Counted from the stretch's first letter, positions 42,449-55,224 are shown. The stretch is 64,000 nucleotides of DNA from Rhizoctonia solani (GCF_016906535.1 NC_057385.1:3472001-3536000); one strand, 5' to 3'. A program made the numbers and translations. The notes: generated by a model not told the origin, from the sequence alone.

Positions 42449-44268
42449 ATGCTAGGTATGGTCAATAGTGTCTCCAGTGCCATGGCGCCTGTTGGTGGCA
42501 CAGCCACAGATCTACCTGGTAAATAATTGAGATTTCATTTGATTGTTGATTGCTGATAAATCTCTTATCAGCGTGGTACCTAAAGGGGGGGAAATTTGTA
42601 AAGATTACCTTCCCCAATGGTACCCAGAAAACTGTCCCAACCATTGAAAAACTGCAGAACATCAAGAAGTGCAAGGGGTTAGAAGGGTACATGGATTTTG
42701 GCATCAGAAAGACATTCCCCCATGGCATGTGGTTAGATATCAAGGTAAGTCTCAAACACATTTATTTGCTTTCTTTGTATTTTTAGCACTACACTGATTT
42801 TGTACTTAGGCCAAATTTTGAAACAACTTGGCAAGTATGCTTGGGAATGTTGGAGTTACCTGGGAGCTAGTCCCTTACAACGTTTGGGCTGCTGTCCTTG
42901 TCTCTGTGAGTTTTATCTCATTTTATTTTATCTTCATTTTTTTTCTCTATCACACAATGTTTTGCTAATATGAACAATTGCTTTTTTTAAAGACTAAGGC
43001 CGCATACCCAGTCCTCTACCACTTCCCAGAGGACTGGGCTGGGAGAGCCTTGATGAAGACCATATGCAAAAACAAGCATGACACCAAGGCAATAAGCAAG
43101 GGCGGCTATGCAGAGGGAAGAGTAAGTTGGAATTGTGCTCACTTGATTGTGTATTAATTTGGTTTGTTAGATGCCAATACAAATGCCCCTCTCCAAAGCG
43201 CCAAGGAAGATCCTGCCAAAGAAGAGCCCATCAAAGAAAAGCCTGTCAAGGAGGACCCCATGGCCAAAGAACCTGCAGATGAAGAACCTGCCGGTACCAT
43301 TGGACCCAACTTAGACAAGGATGATGTTGGAGTGCAGGTGAGCTCAACAAGGACTGCAGATTTAGGAAAGGTACGTTTTAATCATATTTTTATTCTAATT
43401 TCTTTTCTAATACAACTAGAAGCGCTGCTGTATTGAGGATTCCAATAGCAAGGATGAACCAGAGGTCAAGCAATCTGTATTCAAGGCTTGCACCTTGACT
43501 CCGGCCCTGACTCCCACATCCAACGCTCCAGTGCTCAAGCCCTCTGCTTGCGCATCCAAATCTTCCTCTTGCACGCATAAGCCTGCTGGATCCAATACTC
43601 CCGCAACTAAGGCCAAGACCCCCACTGCTGCTGCCATTGCCAAGTCTGCCAGTGCCTTAACCAAGGCACCTACACCTGCTTCCATTGCCAAATCCTTGTC
43701 CATATTGAAGCCATCCCTGCCTCCAAAGGTGCCTCTGGCTACTGTGAAAAAGGCAGGCATTGGTAAGACTACCAATCAAACAGTACTGATCACCAAGTCC
43801 ACCAATACGGGTGCATTGCCAGTAAGCATACTGTATATGCTTGTTCTTACACACTAACATTTACTAACGGTCTATAGAGTCTCAAGAGGAAGGCTCAACC
43901 TGAACCTGGCCCCAGTGTGGAATCCAACCTTGAAACTGCAACCAAACCAGCAAAACCCCCGCCAACCAAGCACCAAAAGGGCAGCGTACATACCAAAGGG
44001 AAAGTAAGTTAACTTTCTTCTTGAGCACAAAAAACTCTCACTGGAGATTGACACAAGGTGTCCAGGCGCTCAAACTCTTGGGCGCAGAACTGCCAAGACA
44101 AAGTCTTGCAGCTGGAGAGTGCAAGTGCAAAGACAAAGAAGAAATCCACTGCTGTAGCCTCCACCTCTGCCTTGATTTCAACTAAAGTCATGGTGGCTTT
44201 GAATACTGCCATTGCTCCTGTCTCTGAGCCATCCAACTCAGTGCCAAAGCCCTGTGTTTGTCCAAAGC
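42449..44268 (+). pseudogene. Multi-intron hypothetical gene, truncated by Gyp-C
   Basis: At least seven GT-AG introns of about 50-85 nt can be read: GTAAAT 42520, GTAAGT 42745, GTGAGT 42906, GTAAGT 43122, GTACGT 43372, GTAAGC 43823 and GTAAGT 44005. The exons give FPNGTQKTVPTIEKLQNIKK, WELVPYNVWAAVLVS, YPVLYHFPEDWAGRALMKT, an acidic/basic repeat KEDPAKEEPIKEKPVKEDP, and a long Ala/Pro/Ser/Lys-rich tail. One TGA in exon 3 and one frame change near 43170 suggest decay. The gene ends abruptly at the Gyp-C 5' LTR. Family unknown. Its position opposite CACTA 2 raises the possibility that it is the second gene of that transposon. Confidence 0.55.
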
Positions 44269-44722
44269 TGTCATGAGCCTCACCTCCTGACATGATTATG
44301 TGCTGCCTGCCACCTCCTCCCTCCCCCCAGTGTATTTGTCTGGGGAACTCATCTGTATCCATCTCATCTGTTTGCATAGTTCCTATCTTCCATGTTTATG
44401 TTCTTCCCTCTTCCTTGTTCCCTTCTTGCACTTAGCCCAGACTTATTCCGCTCTAAGTGCTTCTATCTTGCTTATCTTGCTGCGCACCAGCCTGGTTCAA
44501 TGTGTAGAGCTTCTGAGCCATATGCTCCATCTTGCTTCCAAGTTGTGTGGCCTGGACACCATCCCTTCTCCTTGTTTTACCCCCTTTCACTTTTGTTATA
44601 GAAGAAGACTGTGAATTGCCTTGGAAACCCCAAGAACAATTCACCTTGTCAATTTCCCACTCTCTCATCTGTGTGAATTGTCTCAATATCTCACAGCAGC
44701 CATTTCACTCTTGGTTGTGACA
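44269..44722 (+). repeat. Gyp-C 5' LTR
   Basis: 454 bp, tgtcatgagc...ttgtgaca. It ends two bases before a primer-binding site that matches its own R region. The left flank is aaagc; the right partner is lost. Confidence 0.8.
44632..44644 (+). promoter_or_regulatory. Gyp-C R-region self-primer
   Basis: AAGAACAATTCAC is the exact reverse complement of 44725-44737. A ttata at 44595-44599 lies about 36 bases upstream. The sequence differs from that in Gyp-A, yet complementarity is kept. Confidence 0.72.
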
Positions 44723-44724
44723 TT

Positions 44725-44737
44725 GTGAATTGTTCTT
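44725..44737 (+). promoter_or_regulatory. Gyp-C primer-binding site (self-priming type)
   Basis: GTGAATTGTTCTT pairs over 13 of 13 bases with 44632-44644 and begins two bases after the LTR, as in Gyp-A. Confidence 0.75.
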
Positions 44738-44943
44738 TCCTGGCTGTAGCCAATTTATCAACCTGGACATCACTCAGGTCCTCATCCCCACCTTTACTTC
44801 TTACAGTTTTCTCTTCCCTTGCCACAGAGCGCACTGGGTTATTGCACACCGCCAACTAGGCTATCCTCACATTGATTCAGAAAGACCTGAACTCTTTTAC
44901 CTCAATACACCCCTCAGATTGCGTGTAGTTTGCATCAGATGCT

Positions 44944-46558
44944 ATGGCAGACACCAGATCACGCAAATTGTCAATGGCCTCACTTGCATCAAGGCAGGCA
45001 TCCCCTCTTATCACTCCAGCCACACTAGAAGGACCTTCCAACGCACCTATAAGTTGCACAAGGGTTGAACTCCGTCCAGAAATCCTCTGGCAGCAGAGGA
45101 TGCTACAAAACTCAATCACCTGCACAGATATCTCATAGGCAACAATGCCAGCAGCAGATCTTAGCCCCCAGCGCTCCACAGACTACTGGAGAAGAACACA
45201 GGGCACCTTATCAGCCATCTAGATGCTTGGAAACAAACCATGTTGCAGGATGTTACACAAGCAGTAGAGAGTGCAATTCAGTGCCTTCTGACTGCCCCCA
45301 GCAGCACAGATCCACACACACCTCCCAGAAGAGTCTTCACAGTCATAGACAACACCCCCAAGGCCCCTTCTGGCTCAGGCAGCTCAGGCAACAAGGACTT
45401 CTTAGTCCCTATCAAGGATGAGCCTGACCCAAAGGAAAAAAGGGTCAAATTGGAGTCACCAGAACCACCTAAAACAACCCCAAACACCTCCTGGGCAATC
45501 CCACACACCCAGGAACACCTTGACCTCAACCCAGAGCAGCCCTTCATCAGACCAACGCCTGTAGATCTCCCAAGCACATCTCAAGCAGCAACAAGTAATC
45601 CCCTAAGCAAAGGATATCTATCAGCGCAACCAGGAGAAACAGATGAAGAAAAGGAGGCAAGAACACTACACAACATTGCTACCATCATGGGCAGAGCCTT
45701 ATCTGTCCCACTCCAGAGCACCTTCAGGGGACTGTCCCAAACTCCTGGCCCAGCCCAAGCAAAATCCAAAATCCCTGCTCCTGAGAAGTATGATGGCAAG
45801 AAGGGCCCTGCAGCCAAATCATTTATCCTGGATTGCAAAACCTACTTCCTTAGCAATGCTTCCTCATTCCTTCTGATCACAGTTGAATCTCCTTTGTCCT
45901 CATGAACTTAAAGGATGGACAACCCAAGAAGTGGGGATAGATCTATTTAGAGAAGCTGCTGAATGGGGATGACAAGCCAACCTTGCAATCCTGGAATACC
46001 TTTGAAGCAGCATTCTTGCGCAACTGGAGCAATCCAGCAGCAGCACAAATTGCAGAACAACGCCTGCGTGAGCTCAAGCAGCTGAAATCAGCAAGCAATT
46101 ATGCCACAGAGTTTAGAATCATAGCCAGCAAACTAGAATGGTTAGACCCCGCCCTCATTGCCTCCTTCCGCCAGGGGCTCAAGGCAGAAGTCAGAAGCAA
46201 GCTAATTGAGTACACCCTGCACAAGAACATCACTGCACTGGACAAGTTCATTTCTACTGCCTGTCTAATTGATGATACGTTGTTTGAAGCATGCAAGGAG
46301 CTAAGAAAAGATAGCAACAGCAGCACCAGCTCACCACAACGCCCAGCTCAAGGGCGCTCAAGCAATTTTGTTTCCAAGAAGATTCAGGAAGCAAGAATAA
46401 ACGCTGGAGAATGTTCCAAGTGTGGGGAGAAATCTCACAAATGGGAGGACTGCAAGAATGGATGGTGCCTCAAAACAATAGAATGCTCTAAGCCTGAATC
46501 AGGAAAGGCTGCAGAAGTAGAAGAGCTGGAATCACTTCTCCAAGCGGGAAAAGTCTGA
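44944..46558 (+). pseudogene. Gyp-C Gag, degenerate
   Basis: The N-terminal piece from ATG 44944 (MADTRSRKLSMASLASRQAS) breaks near 45135. The middle piece runs 45240-45880, after which the frame changes again near 45880. A TAG at 45938-45940 interrupts the capsid-like part (QPKKWG*IYLEKLLNG). The final piece contains NTFEAAFLRNWSNPAAAQIA and a knuckle CSKCGEKSHKWEDC (46411-46452, CX2CX4HX4C). The TAG stands where Gln is expected (CAG to TAG). The gag stop at 46556-46558 follows a slippery heptamer. Confidence 0.8.
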
Positions 46559-46587
46559 GGAAGTCTTGCCCTGTGTCTAGGCTTCCT
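46546..46587 (+). promoter_or_regulatory. Predicted -1 frameshift signal at Gyp-C gag/pol
   Basis: G GGA AAA (46546-46552) lies in the gag frame, followed by a 5-base spacer. aggaagtc (46558-46565) then pairs with ggcttcct (46580-46587), with one G-U pair and a 14-base loop. The -1 frame is open through to the protease. Confidence 0.75.
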
Positions 46588-47904
46588 GAATCTCCCTCAA
46601 TGTCTATAGAACCCTTGTTTTGTGCAGCCCTGCAAACCAATAAATCACCACTGCTCACTATAGACATAGAAGGAATCACAGACACTCAAACTGCTTTGAT
46701 TGATTCTGGTTCTTCTGCTAACTTCATTGATCCCCAATTTGCCTGTTCTCACAACATTCCACTCATTGAATTGGATTCCCCACGCTCTGTCATTGGCATT
46801 CATGGCAAACAAGTCCAAAACCCCATCCGCTTCAAGGCTTGGTTAGTCTTTAGCTCTCAAAACAGGCAATTTTCCGCCATCTTCTATGCTCTTCCCCTTG
46901 GAAACAGAAACCTCATCCTTGGAACCCCATGGCTCAAATTGGCTAATCCAGACATTGATTGGACCACCATGAAAGTTTCACTCTGCTTAGCTACAGAAGC
47001 ACAAGCTGGCAGCATCAACCCTGAGCCTCAGAACCTCCCTGTTGAATTCCAGGAGTTCCAGAAAGTGTTCAGTGAAGAGTTCTTTACCACACTGCCAGAA
47101 CATTGCCCCTATGACATTGCTATTGACCTGGAAGAAGACAAACAGCCTCCCTATGGCCCTATCTATTCTATGACCCCTGCAGAGAGAGAAGCACTCAAGG
47201 AACACATTGACTCAGAACTTGCAGCTGGGAAGATTGTGCCAACCACCTCACCAGCAGGAGCTCCAGTAATGTTTGTAAAAAGGGCTGATGGGAGCCTTTG
47301 CTTAGTGGTGGACTATTGCTAGCTAAATGCCATCACAATCAAGGACACATATGCACTACCCAGACAGGACAAGCTGATTGAGAAATTGCGCCATGCTAAG
47401 ATCTTCACAAAGCTGGATTTGAGGAATGGATATCACAACATCAGAATCAAGGAAGGAGATGAATGGAAGGCTGCATTTTGCACTGCCCTTGGTCACTTTG
47501 CTCCCACAGTCATGCAATTTGGCCTTAGCAACGCCCCAGCTGTGTTTATGCGCTTCATGAACAACATATTCCATGATTTACTTGACATCTCTGTGGTTGT
47601 GTATTTGGATGACATCTTGATCTTCTCAAACTCAAGAGAAGAGCATGTGGAACACGTCAAGGAAGTCTTATCTTGCTTGCTGAAGCATAATTTATTCTGC
47701 AACCCTGCCAAATGCTACTTCTTTGTCACAGAAGTCCTACATTGGTCTTGTGATTACTCCTGAGGGCATCTCCATGGAAAAGGACAAGGTGCAAGCAATC
47801 ATGGATTGGCTTGAACCCCAAAATGTGAAACAGGTGCAATCATTCCTAGGTTTTGCAAACTTCTACCGTTGCTTTGTTCCCAACTTCTCTTGCTTAGCAC
47901 GCCC
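46559..47904 (+). pseudogene. Gyp-C Pol part 1: protease and RT
   Basis: Protease ALIDSGSSANFIDP is at about 46692-46733. RT opens with YDIAIDLEEDKQPPYGPIY and has an intact [20 protein letters not shown] at 47311-47328 shows a stop and an Arg-to-Cys change in the conserved DYRKLN motif. A frame break lies near 47745. The frame ends at FSCLARP|, where Gyp-D enters, and resumes as LNIL at 55810. Confidence 0.85.
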
Positions 47905-48485
47905 TGTCCTGGACATCCTTAAGGGGCGTTGAGGAGGCGGCGCTTACAGCTGTATAGAACTATGTAAATGTTGCTTAAGGCAACAAGTAAGCTACCTACA
48001 TTGACAACCAACTATACTACAGCAACCAAGCCCATAAGGGCAATGGCAAGCTAGCTAAGTACAACTGAGAAGCCACTTGAGGCGGTGTAGACTAGTTAAC
48101 TAAGTGGTTACTGGACCTAAGGTCCTTGTACAGTGGGGTGATGCAACAAGAGGTAATTGACCTGGGTGTTACCATGGTTGGTTGGCCTCCTTATATATTC
48201 TACAGGTGGGCTAATTTACAAATATACTATATGCAATATCTAATCCAATAAGAACCCTGCTCTGCAGTTGGCCTTACTCATGCATATGTGTCACTGACGT
48301 GTCATGATGACATCATAGGTGGAGGTGGCTACATATGCAGATTAAAGTGCAGATGGGGATGTGGCTTGGCACTTAGCGTATGATATAGGTGCTGAAGTCA
48401 TGTGATTGAAAATATTGTCTGTTTAACTTTGTTTAAATTTGAGAAAATTGGAATAATTTCCGTGGTATCAATTGTGTCTACAACA
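47905..48485 (-). repeat. Gyp-D 3' LTR
   Basis: On the plus strand it reads tgtcctggac...tctacaaca and is nearly identical to 55225-55804. The bases just inside (gccccccctttaa, 48488-48500) are the complement of a purine tract. Confidence 0.9.
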
Positions 48486-48489
48486 CTGC

Positions 48490-51400
48490 CCCCCCTTTAA
48501 GGGCCTTGGCAGCGCCAAGGGCCTTCTTTCTCATTTCTTCCTTGTACTTTTTCAAAAATTTCCCTGCATTTTTCAGGTTTTCCCAGGGTTCCCATGTATT
48601 CTCCTCTGGTCCATAGCCCTTCCATTTGACTCGAAGAACCACTTCTGTTGCGTTCTTCTGCATCCATGATACCTTCTACTTTGTATTCTTCTTCTCTGTC
48701 CACAGTGACAGGTGGTGGTTGGTTTTTGAAGGTGCAATTCTTGTTTTTTGACTTTAGACAGTAGTCCAACATAGAATACATTGTGGATCCTCATGGATGG
48801 CAGGAGTTCCAAGCAATATGCTTGGTTGGAGATTTTCTCAATTATTTTGAAAGGGCCTAGGCATTGTTCTGATAGCTTAGGACTCAGGGTCTTTAGCTTC
48901 ACATTCTTGGCGTCTAGCCAGGCCTCCTCTCCAATTTTGAAGTTGATTGGTTCTCCTGATTCTCTGGCAGTCATGCATGTCTTTGATTGCCAAAGTGCTG
49001 CTTCTATTTCCTGCCATTGTGCTTCCATTTGCATTGCCAATTTGTCTGCTTCTGGCACGTTGGTTGGGACGTTACTAGGGGTGAGAGCCAGTTCCCATCC
49101 ATACAGTGCCTTAAAGGGGGATTTGCCTGTAGAGCTGTGAACTGCATTGTTGTAAGCAAATTCCGCCATTGGTAGCCATTTCACCCAGTCTTTCTGGTTG
49201 ATTCCTGAGTAGGCTCATAGGAAGTGTTTGACTGTGGGGTTTATGCGCTCTGTCTGCCCATTGCTTTGCAGATGATACGCCAAAGAAAAGTGGGGGTCTA
49301 TCCCTAGGCGCTGGTATAGTGCCTTCAGGAATTTGTTGTTGAAGACCCTCCCTTGGTCTGAGATTGTTTTTTTGGGCATGCCGTAGCGTTTCCATATGTG
49401 CCATAGAAATAGATCTGCCAGTTCTGGGGCCTTGAGCTTTTTGGAACATTCCACCAGGATGACGTATTTGGTGAAGCTGTCCACAATGACAAGGATGGAG
49501 TTGTTATTACCATCTTTAGGCAAATCTACAATCATATCATAAGATACATGCTGCCAGGGGCGCGTGGGAAGTTCTAGTGGCTGAGGGGGAATGGATGCGT
49601 ATTTGGGTTTCCTGATCCATTGACAGGTTTTGCAGGAGTCCACATGCCAGTAAGTGTCAGCACAGATCCCCAGCCAGTAGTAGTTCCTTGATACTAGCTC
49701 CAGTGTGCATTGCCTTCCTGGGTGACCTGCTAAGGGGCTATTGTGGAATATCCTTAGTAGGTCTGTTTGTAGGGTTCCAACATCTGGGACCACTATTCTA
49801 CCCTGGTAAAAGAGGAGCCTGGCTTCCATCTGGTAATCCTTGAAGGCATGTTTAATGGATGGCGGAGCCTTGGACTCATTCTGAAGGAACTGGAGGATTT
49901 CCTCTAGGGACTTGTCTTGATCCAGGCCAGTCTCTATACGGCGTTGCAATTCTTTCTCTGGTAAAACTAGTGCAACATTGGCAAAGACAGGTTCAGGTAA
50001 CATGGTTTGATTGGCGGGGGAACATTGGCATGATCAGGTTGGCAGGATAAGGCATCTGGTTTGCTGGACTGCTTGCCAGGGCGGTACACAATCTGGAAGT
50101 TGTAACCAGCTAGTAGGAGGTGCCATTGTGCGTGGTGGCAGTTAAAGGTTCTAGACTCCTTCCAGTATTCCAGGTTCCAGTGATCCGTGAAGACTGTCAT
50201 TGGGTGAGCTGTGCCTTCCAGGAATATTTGCCAGTATTCAAAGGAGCGGATTATTGCAAGCAGTTCCTTATCATGCATATTGTAATTCTGCTCTGCTCCC
50301 TTGAATGATTCTGATAGGAATCCTAATGGGTGTAATTGTCCGTCTTCCTGCTGCTGACTAAGTATGGAACCTAAGGCTGCACTGGATGCATCTGTTTCTA
50401 GGAAGTATGGTTTGGCAGGGTCTGTGTGACAAAGTACTGGTGCCTTAGTGATGGCATCTTTCAGTCCTTGGAAGGCTTCCTGTTCCTTTGCATCCCATTT
50501 CCAAGGCGCTTCCTTTTTGACTAGGTTGTGCAAGGGCCTAGCCATGTGGCTGAAATTGGCAACAAATCAACGTAAGAAGTTGGCAAACCCTAAGAACAAC
50601 TGGACTTCCTTGACCTTTGTTGGCACTGGCCATTCCTGAATGGCCTGGATTTTGAGTTTATCTAGGCTGAAACCTTTGTCAGAGACAATAATCCCTAGGT
50701 ACTCCACTGAGGTGATGTGGAAGGTACATTTGAAGGCTTTACAGAACAATTGGTTCTCCATTAGGCGCCAAAGGACTTTGTGAACGTGCTGCGTATGGGA
50801 TGCGTCATCCTTAGAGTAGATCAGGATGTCATCAAGGTAAATGATGACGCATACATCCAATAAGTCCTTGAACAGCTCATTCATAAAGTGCTGGAAGGCA
50901 GCGGGAGCATTTGTAAGGCCAAAAGTCATAACCAGAGACTTGTAGAGCCCGTACTTGGTGCGGAAGGCAGTTTTCCATTCATCACCTTCTTTAACTTGGA
51001 CGTTGTTGTAACCCCATTGCAGGTCTAATCTTGTGAAGACTTTGGCGCTGCATAGCTGGGCCATAAGGTCATTGGGGCAAGGTAAGGGGTACACATTTTT
51101 CTTTGTCCAATTGTTTAGGCAACAATAGTCTACAACCAATCAACAGGAGCCATCCTTTTTGGGCACAAACATTATGGGTGAGCTGATTGAGGATTTGCTG
51201 GGGCGGATCTTCCCAGCTTTCAACTCATCCCTGAGCCAATCCTTCAGTGTGGCAGATTCAGCGTCAGTCATGCTATACAGGGGGGAGTTGAGGGGTCCTT
51301 CTTCTGTAAGTTCAATGCCAATGTTGTAGTGCCTATGTGGAGGAAGCTTGTTGAATTCTTCTTCTCCAAATACCTTGGCATATGGGTGGTATTTGGAGGG

Positions 51401-51906
51401 TACTCCTTCAAGGGGGTCCTTGTCAGCTTCTTCCTCTTTGGCAATGGCCACGTGCTCTGGAGAGGTGTGAGGGAAGGTGAGGGTGTGCAGGTTCCAATTG
51501 ATTTCCAGATTATGGGCGTCCAACCATTTCAATCCCAAGATAGCAGCATGAGACCCTGTGTTACATATCAGGAAGGTCTTGGTCATTTGTTTGCCATCAA
51601 GGGAGAAGTTTAGAATGGCCTTCTTCCAGATTTTGCCAGCCTGGGGGCTTGACCCATCAAGCATAGTTACAGTGCAAGGTGTGGGGAGGTCAATGAGTGG
51701 GAGGCAGAGTAGTTCTGTGGTGCGTGGGTGAAGGAATGAGATGTAGCGCCTGAGTCTATCAGGACTTCTAATGATTCCACTTGTTTCTCTGGCTTAATGG
51801 GAATTGTAAACAGAGGGGAGATTCTATTGTTACTATTCAATATAATACAGATTTCAATAAGCCCAGAGTCCTTGGGGTCCTTGCGCGCGGCAGCAGGTAC
51901 CCTTAC
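48490..51906 (-). pseudogene. Gyp-D Pol: protease to chromodomain
   Basis: Read leftwards: protease LIDSGATS (about 51750), then a frame break; RT (51139-50567) with KKNVYPLP and an intact [11 protein letters not shown]; RNase H with ETDASSAALGSILSQ (about 50400); integrase with CKTCQWIRKP, SYDMIVDLP and ISDQGRVFN, followed by SNGQTERINP. The chromodomain end reads RVKWKGYGPEENTWEPWENL (48640-48580). A stop replaces the residue before MVVDYC (about 51140), and DYCCLN has Cys where DYRKLN is expected. A break near 49210 and two frames over the chromodomain complete the damage. The catalytic Asp pair of RT is kept, unlike in Gyp-A. Confidence 0.88.
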
Positions 51907-51915
51907 TCTTTTCCC
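51874..51915 (-). promoter_or_regulatory. Predicted -1 frameshift signal at Gyp-D gag/pol (partly decayed)
   Basis: On the minus strand: GGGAAAA (51915-51909), GAGTAA as a 6-base spacer, gggtacct (51902-51895), a 13-base loop, then aggacccc (51881-51874). The outer and inner three pairs form; the two in the middle do not. The layout is the same as in Gyp-A and E. Confidence 0.6.
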
Positions 51916-52119
51916 AATTGGTACTCAGAGTCTTTGCCAGTTTTGGCGGTTTCCTTGCCCTTCCCCTTATCCTCCTTAGGGGTAGCCTTCCAGCTGGTTC
52001 TACACTTGGCAAACTTGTGTCTGGCCTTCTGCTTGTTGGCGGTTGCATTCTTCCTCCAAAACATAATTGGGATTGGAGGAGAGGGGGCTGGTTTTGGTGG
52101 CCTGTTGGCTGGTACTTGC
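51907..52119 (-). pseudogene. Gyp-D Gag, C-terminal piece
   Basis: The frame ending YQLGKE and TAA (51907-51909) contains ARHKFAKCRTSWKATPKE, the remains of a zinc knuckle followed by the W-K-A motif also seen in Gyp-A. It continues on the other side of the solo LTR at 53627. Confidence 0.7.
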
Positions 52120-53621
52120 TGTTAAGAGTTGTGTAAGTACAGGAGTAAGAAAGAATTACTATATACAAGATGTATATGGGAGTAACTGAGAACTAGTATT
52201 AAGAAGCAGAATATATGCACAGAATATATGCACAATATAGGCTAGGTTATCAGGAATAACAACTCCTAACAAATAGTCTAGCAACTATCAAGTGCAGGTG
52301 GTTGGTTATGTATAGTACCTTAGACTAATGTTACTTAAGCCTAAGTGACTAAGGGTATGTATACTTAAGGTCTCTGGGATAGTACCTTAAGTAAGAGAGT
52401 TACCTGACTAATGTACAGGATTTATAGGATTTGCCTAATAAGTATAGGACTTATATATGCTTAAGTCAGACTTAAGACTTATGGGGTTTACCTAAAATAT
52501 ATCTAGGATTTATGAGATATTGTAGATAAGGCTATCTACAATATAGGGGGTATGGTGGATTGAAACACTATCACTCAATCACAACAATCCTTACAGTATT
52601 GTTGCACTATACTCAATGTTGAACTCAACAACTGTGACAGTCAAGGGGCACAGGGTTGCAGTAAGTACACTAATAGGTTACCCTGTGTCTGTTGGGACTG
52701 GCCTATGGTCTTAGTGCGCCAAATAACCTCCTATGCTATTTACAGTGAGTCAATCACTAAAGTAAATGCGCAGATAAGCTGTTAAAGGCTTGTGTGTATA
52801 TGTCAATATATAAGAGTAAAAGTAGGATGCATTAGAAGCGTCTTCACAGGGTCCTTTTGTACCCTGAGAAGGCGCACAAACAAGTATATACATGATTGAT
52901 ACCAAGAGGGGGTACAGGGGGTACATGTGGCAACTGAAACACCTGAGGGAACCAATACTTTGGTACATGGTAAACAAACAACAGATCCTAATATTTGCCC
53001 CAAGGCAGTATTTACCTGTGTGGGTCCTTAGATGTCCCAAGGCTAAGTGTTTCATCCTTGGAGTAAATAGTCCCAAAGGTAGGATACTGCTGCATTGGGT
53101 ACTTACAGTAAATGGGGCATAACTCTGCCAAATGTTGTCCGTTTTGGGAGTTTGACCCAGCGTTCTGGAGCGCGCAAACAGGCGCACCTAAGCGCAAGCA
53201 ATGCGGCAGTGTGGGATGCCCGGGTGATGGAGAAAAGGCGCATTTAGTGCGTCGGCGCTTAAGCGCTGATTAAGCGCCGGAGCACTTGCCTATGCGACAG
53301 GGGGGACCCTGAATATCTCTGTGTGTAGCCACAAGATAGAATCTTGAATAATGAATACTACAAACAAGAGAAATATTACTTGTTACTGTTTATCTACTCA
53401 GCTGAATTTATATATTTAAATGAGTGAGAAAACAGCATATATGCAAAAGGCATTGCATATTGAGGGTATTCCTGAGGTTTATAGGTTTTGTAAAGGTCAC
53501 TATCGGATAGAGGGACCTTGAAAACCTTAGTTCGCATTTTTATCTCATTGTTTACTGTAAGATTACTAGTGTAATCAATAAAATAAGTACAGATTAATGA
53601 AGAAATGTCATATCCATAACA
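52120..53621 (-). repeat. Solo LTR, Gyp-B type, in Gyp-D gag
   Basis: 1502 bp on the minus strand (plus strand tgttaagagt...catataccataaca-like end), flanked on both sides by cttgc (52115-52119, 53622-53626). It is closely similar to the Gyp-B LTRs at 14539 and 58415. Confidence 0.93.
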
Positions 53622-54738
53622 CTTGCCCCCCAATTGGGGGTGGTTGAGGTTTTGCCAGGCTTATTACCCTGTTGCAGGTGGCTGGCACGTTCCTCACGGA
53701 GGGCGTTGTCAATGATGAGGGAGGCATCTTGCAGCTCCCTCAGTGTACAGGGTTGCCTCTCCCTTGTGGCAATCTGTCTTTGGACCTCCCAGTGAAGTCC
53801 TTGTGCAAATTGGCCATGGAGTGCGGCATCATTCCAGTCAAGTTCCATTTGCAGCATGAAGAACTTGGTAATATTCAGCACAAGTGCTGGTCTGTGTGAG
53901 GGAAGTTATTTTCTGCTCCGCTGCTTGTGTAGCATCTGGGTTGCCAAAGGCAGCCAGGAATTTGACTTTGAATTCATCCATGGTCTGGATGAGCGCACAA
54001 TGGGACCCTAGTTGGTCCAAATGGGGATGGGCCCATGCTCCACTGGCCTCTGTCATGTTCATGAGGAGGAAACTTAGGACCTCCAGGTCCAATGGGAACT
54101 GCCTTTGGTTGAGGCAAACCCAGGCTAACATACATGTCAACCATTGTTTGGCATCCAAGCCAATTTTACCTTTGAAGGCATCTGGATGGTCTACCTTTGC
54201 GGTAGAGGGGGCTGGAGGCAGCGCCAAAGTGACTTGGGGCGCTGGTGGAGGTCCTTGGGTGGCTGGAGCGGTCCCAAAGGGAAGGAGGAGGAAGGGTATG
54301 GGTTGAACAGGGTAAGGGGGTTGCGCCTTGGGGCCCCTGTGGAGATGATAGGGGCTGGGGCCCAAGGAAGGGCTGAGCCTTGCCAATAGGCTTGGCTTTA
54401 GGCGCAGCCCAGGGAATTTCCTTAACCGCAGGGGGTTTTTGATCTTCTGGGGTGTGGGGACCCCAGGGGAGTTGGAGCTGGGCAAGCCCATCCTTGACAA
54501 CATTGACTGCTTGGGAGATGTTTTTGACGTTGGTGCAAACCTCTTGATTAATTTTGTTTTGTTCCAAGAGGGTCTGCTCAATGTGGTCAACTTGGGATTG
54601 TAATCCCCACAGGAGGCGGATGACCTGCTTGAGAGAGACTTTGCCAAGCTCAGGGGAGGCTGGCAGAAATAGGGGTTCCAGCTGTCCTTGATTGACAGGG
54701 GAGCAAGCTTGAGAGGGCGGCCTGGAACAGGTTGCCAT
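53622..54738 (-). pseudogene. Gyp-D Gag, N-terminal and central piece
   Basis: ATG 54738 begins MATCSRPPSQACSPVNQGQ, with a coiled-coil-like segment (LLWGLQSQVDHIEQTLLEQN). A Pro-rich linker follows and a frame change near 54300. The capsid-like core (KGKIGLDAKQWLTCMLAWV) and, after another change near 53880, ELDWNDAALHGQFAQGLHWE complete this piece. The same LDWN...QF..GLHW motif occurs in Gyp-A and E. Confidence 0.8.
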
Positions 54739-55209
54739 GGGATGTGTGGGGAATGAGTGTCCAGCGTGGGTGGCTGCTTGGGATGAAGATTGAGGGGGAG
54801 TGCGGAAGGAGGTAATGGTGATGGTGTAAGGAGGTAGGTGCCTATATCAGGGCTTATGAGTGCTTTATTACTTGATTGCTAAGACCTTGTGTCAAACAAC
54901 CTAGCGTTGAACAGTAGGAGTCACTAATCACAGCCATGGGCAGGTTTGATATAGAACCCAGTCTCTGCAAGCAGGTGTATTGGCTGTCTAGGTCTGCTGG
55001 TAAAAGGTGCAGCAACTGGAGGTATGCAGGCAATAGGGACTGTCTGCCTTATAGCAATTTGGTACTAGGAGGGGACAACACTGGTTTGATTATTGACAGC
55101 AAAAGGCAATCCCAATCTCCAGTATTTCCCTTGTGCTAGTACAGGAGTCCTTCTTGTTGTTGAGCTAAGTGTGGGGGTGCGCAGGTAGGCACGGTTTGCA
55201 ACCAACTTA
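54739..55209 (-). other. Gyp-D leader
   Basis: No accepted ORF. It shares a short stretch (cataag-ccctgatatagg-like, minus strand) with the Gyp-A leader. Confidence 0.5.
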
Positions 55210-55221
55210 AGGTCAATTACC
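55210..55221 (-). promoter_or_regulatory. Gyp-D primer-binding site (self-priming type)
   Basis: On the minus strand, GGTAATTGACCT lies three bases inside the 5' LTR. It pairs over 12 of 12 bases with AGGTCAATTACC in the LTR (55483-55472), which lies about 34 bases after a tatata box (minus, near 55517). Confidence 0.75.
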
Positions 55222-55224
55222 TAG

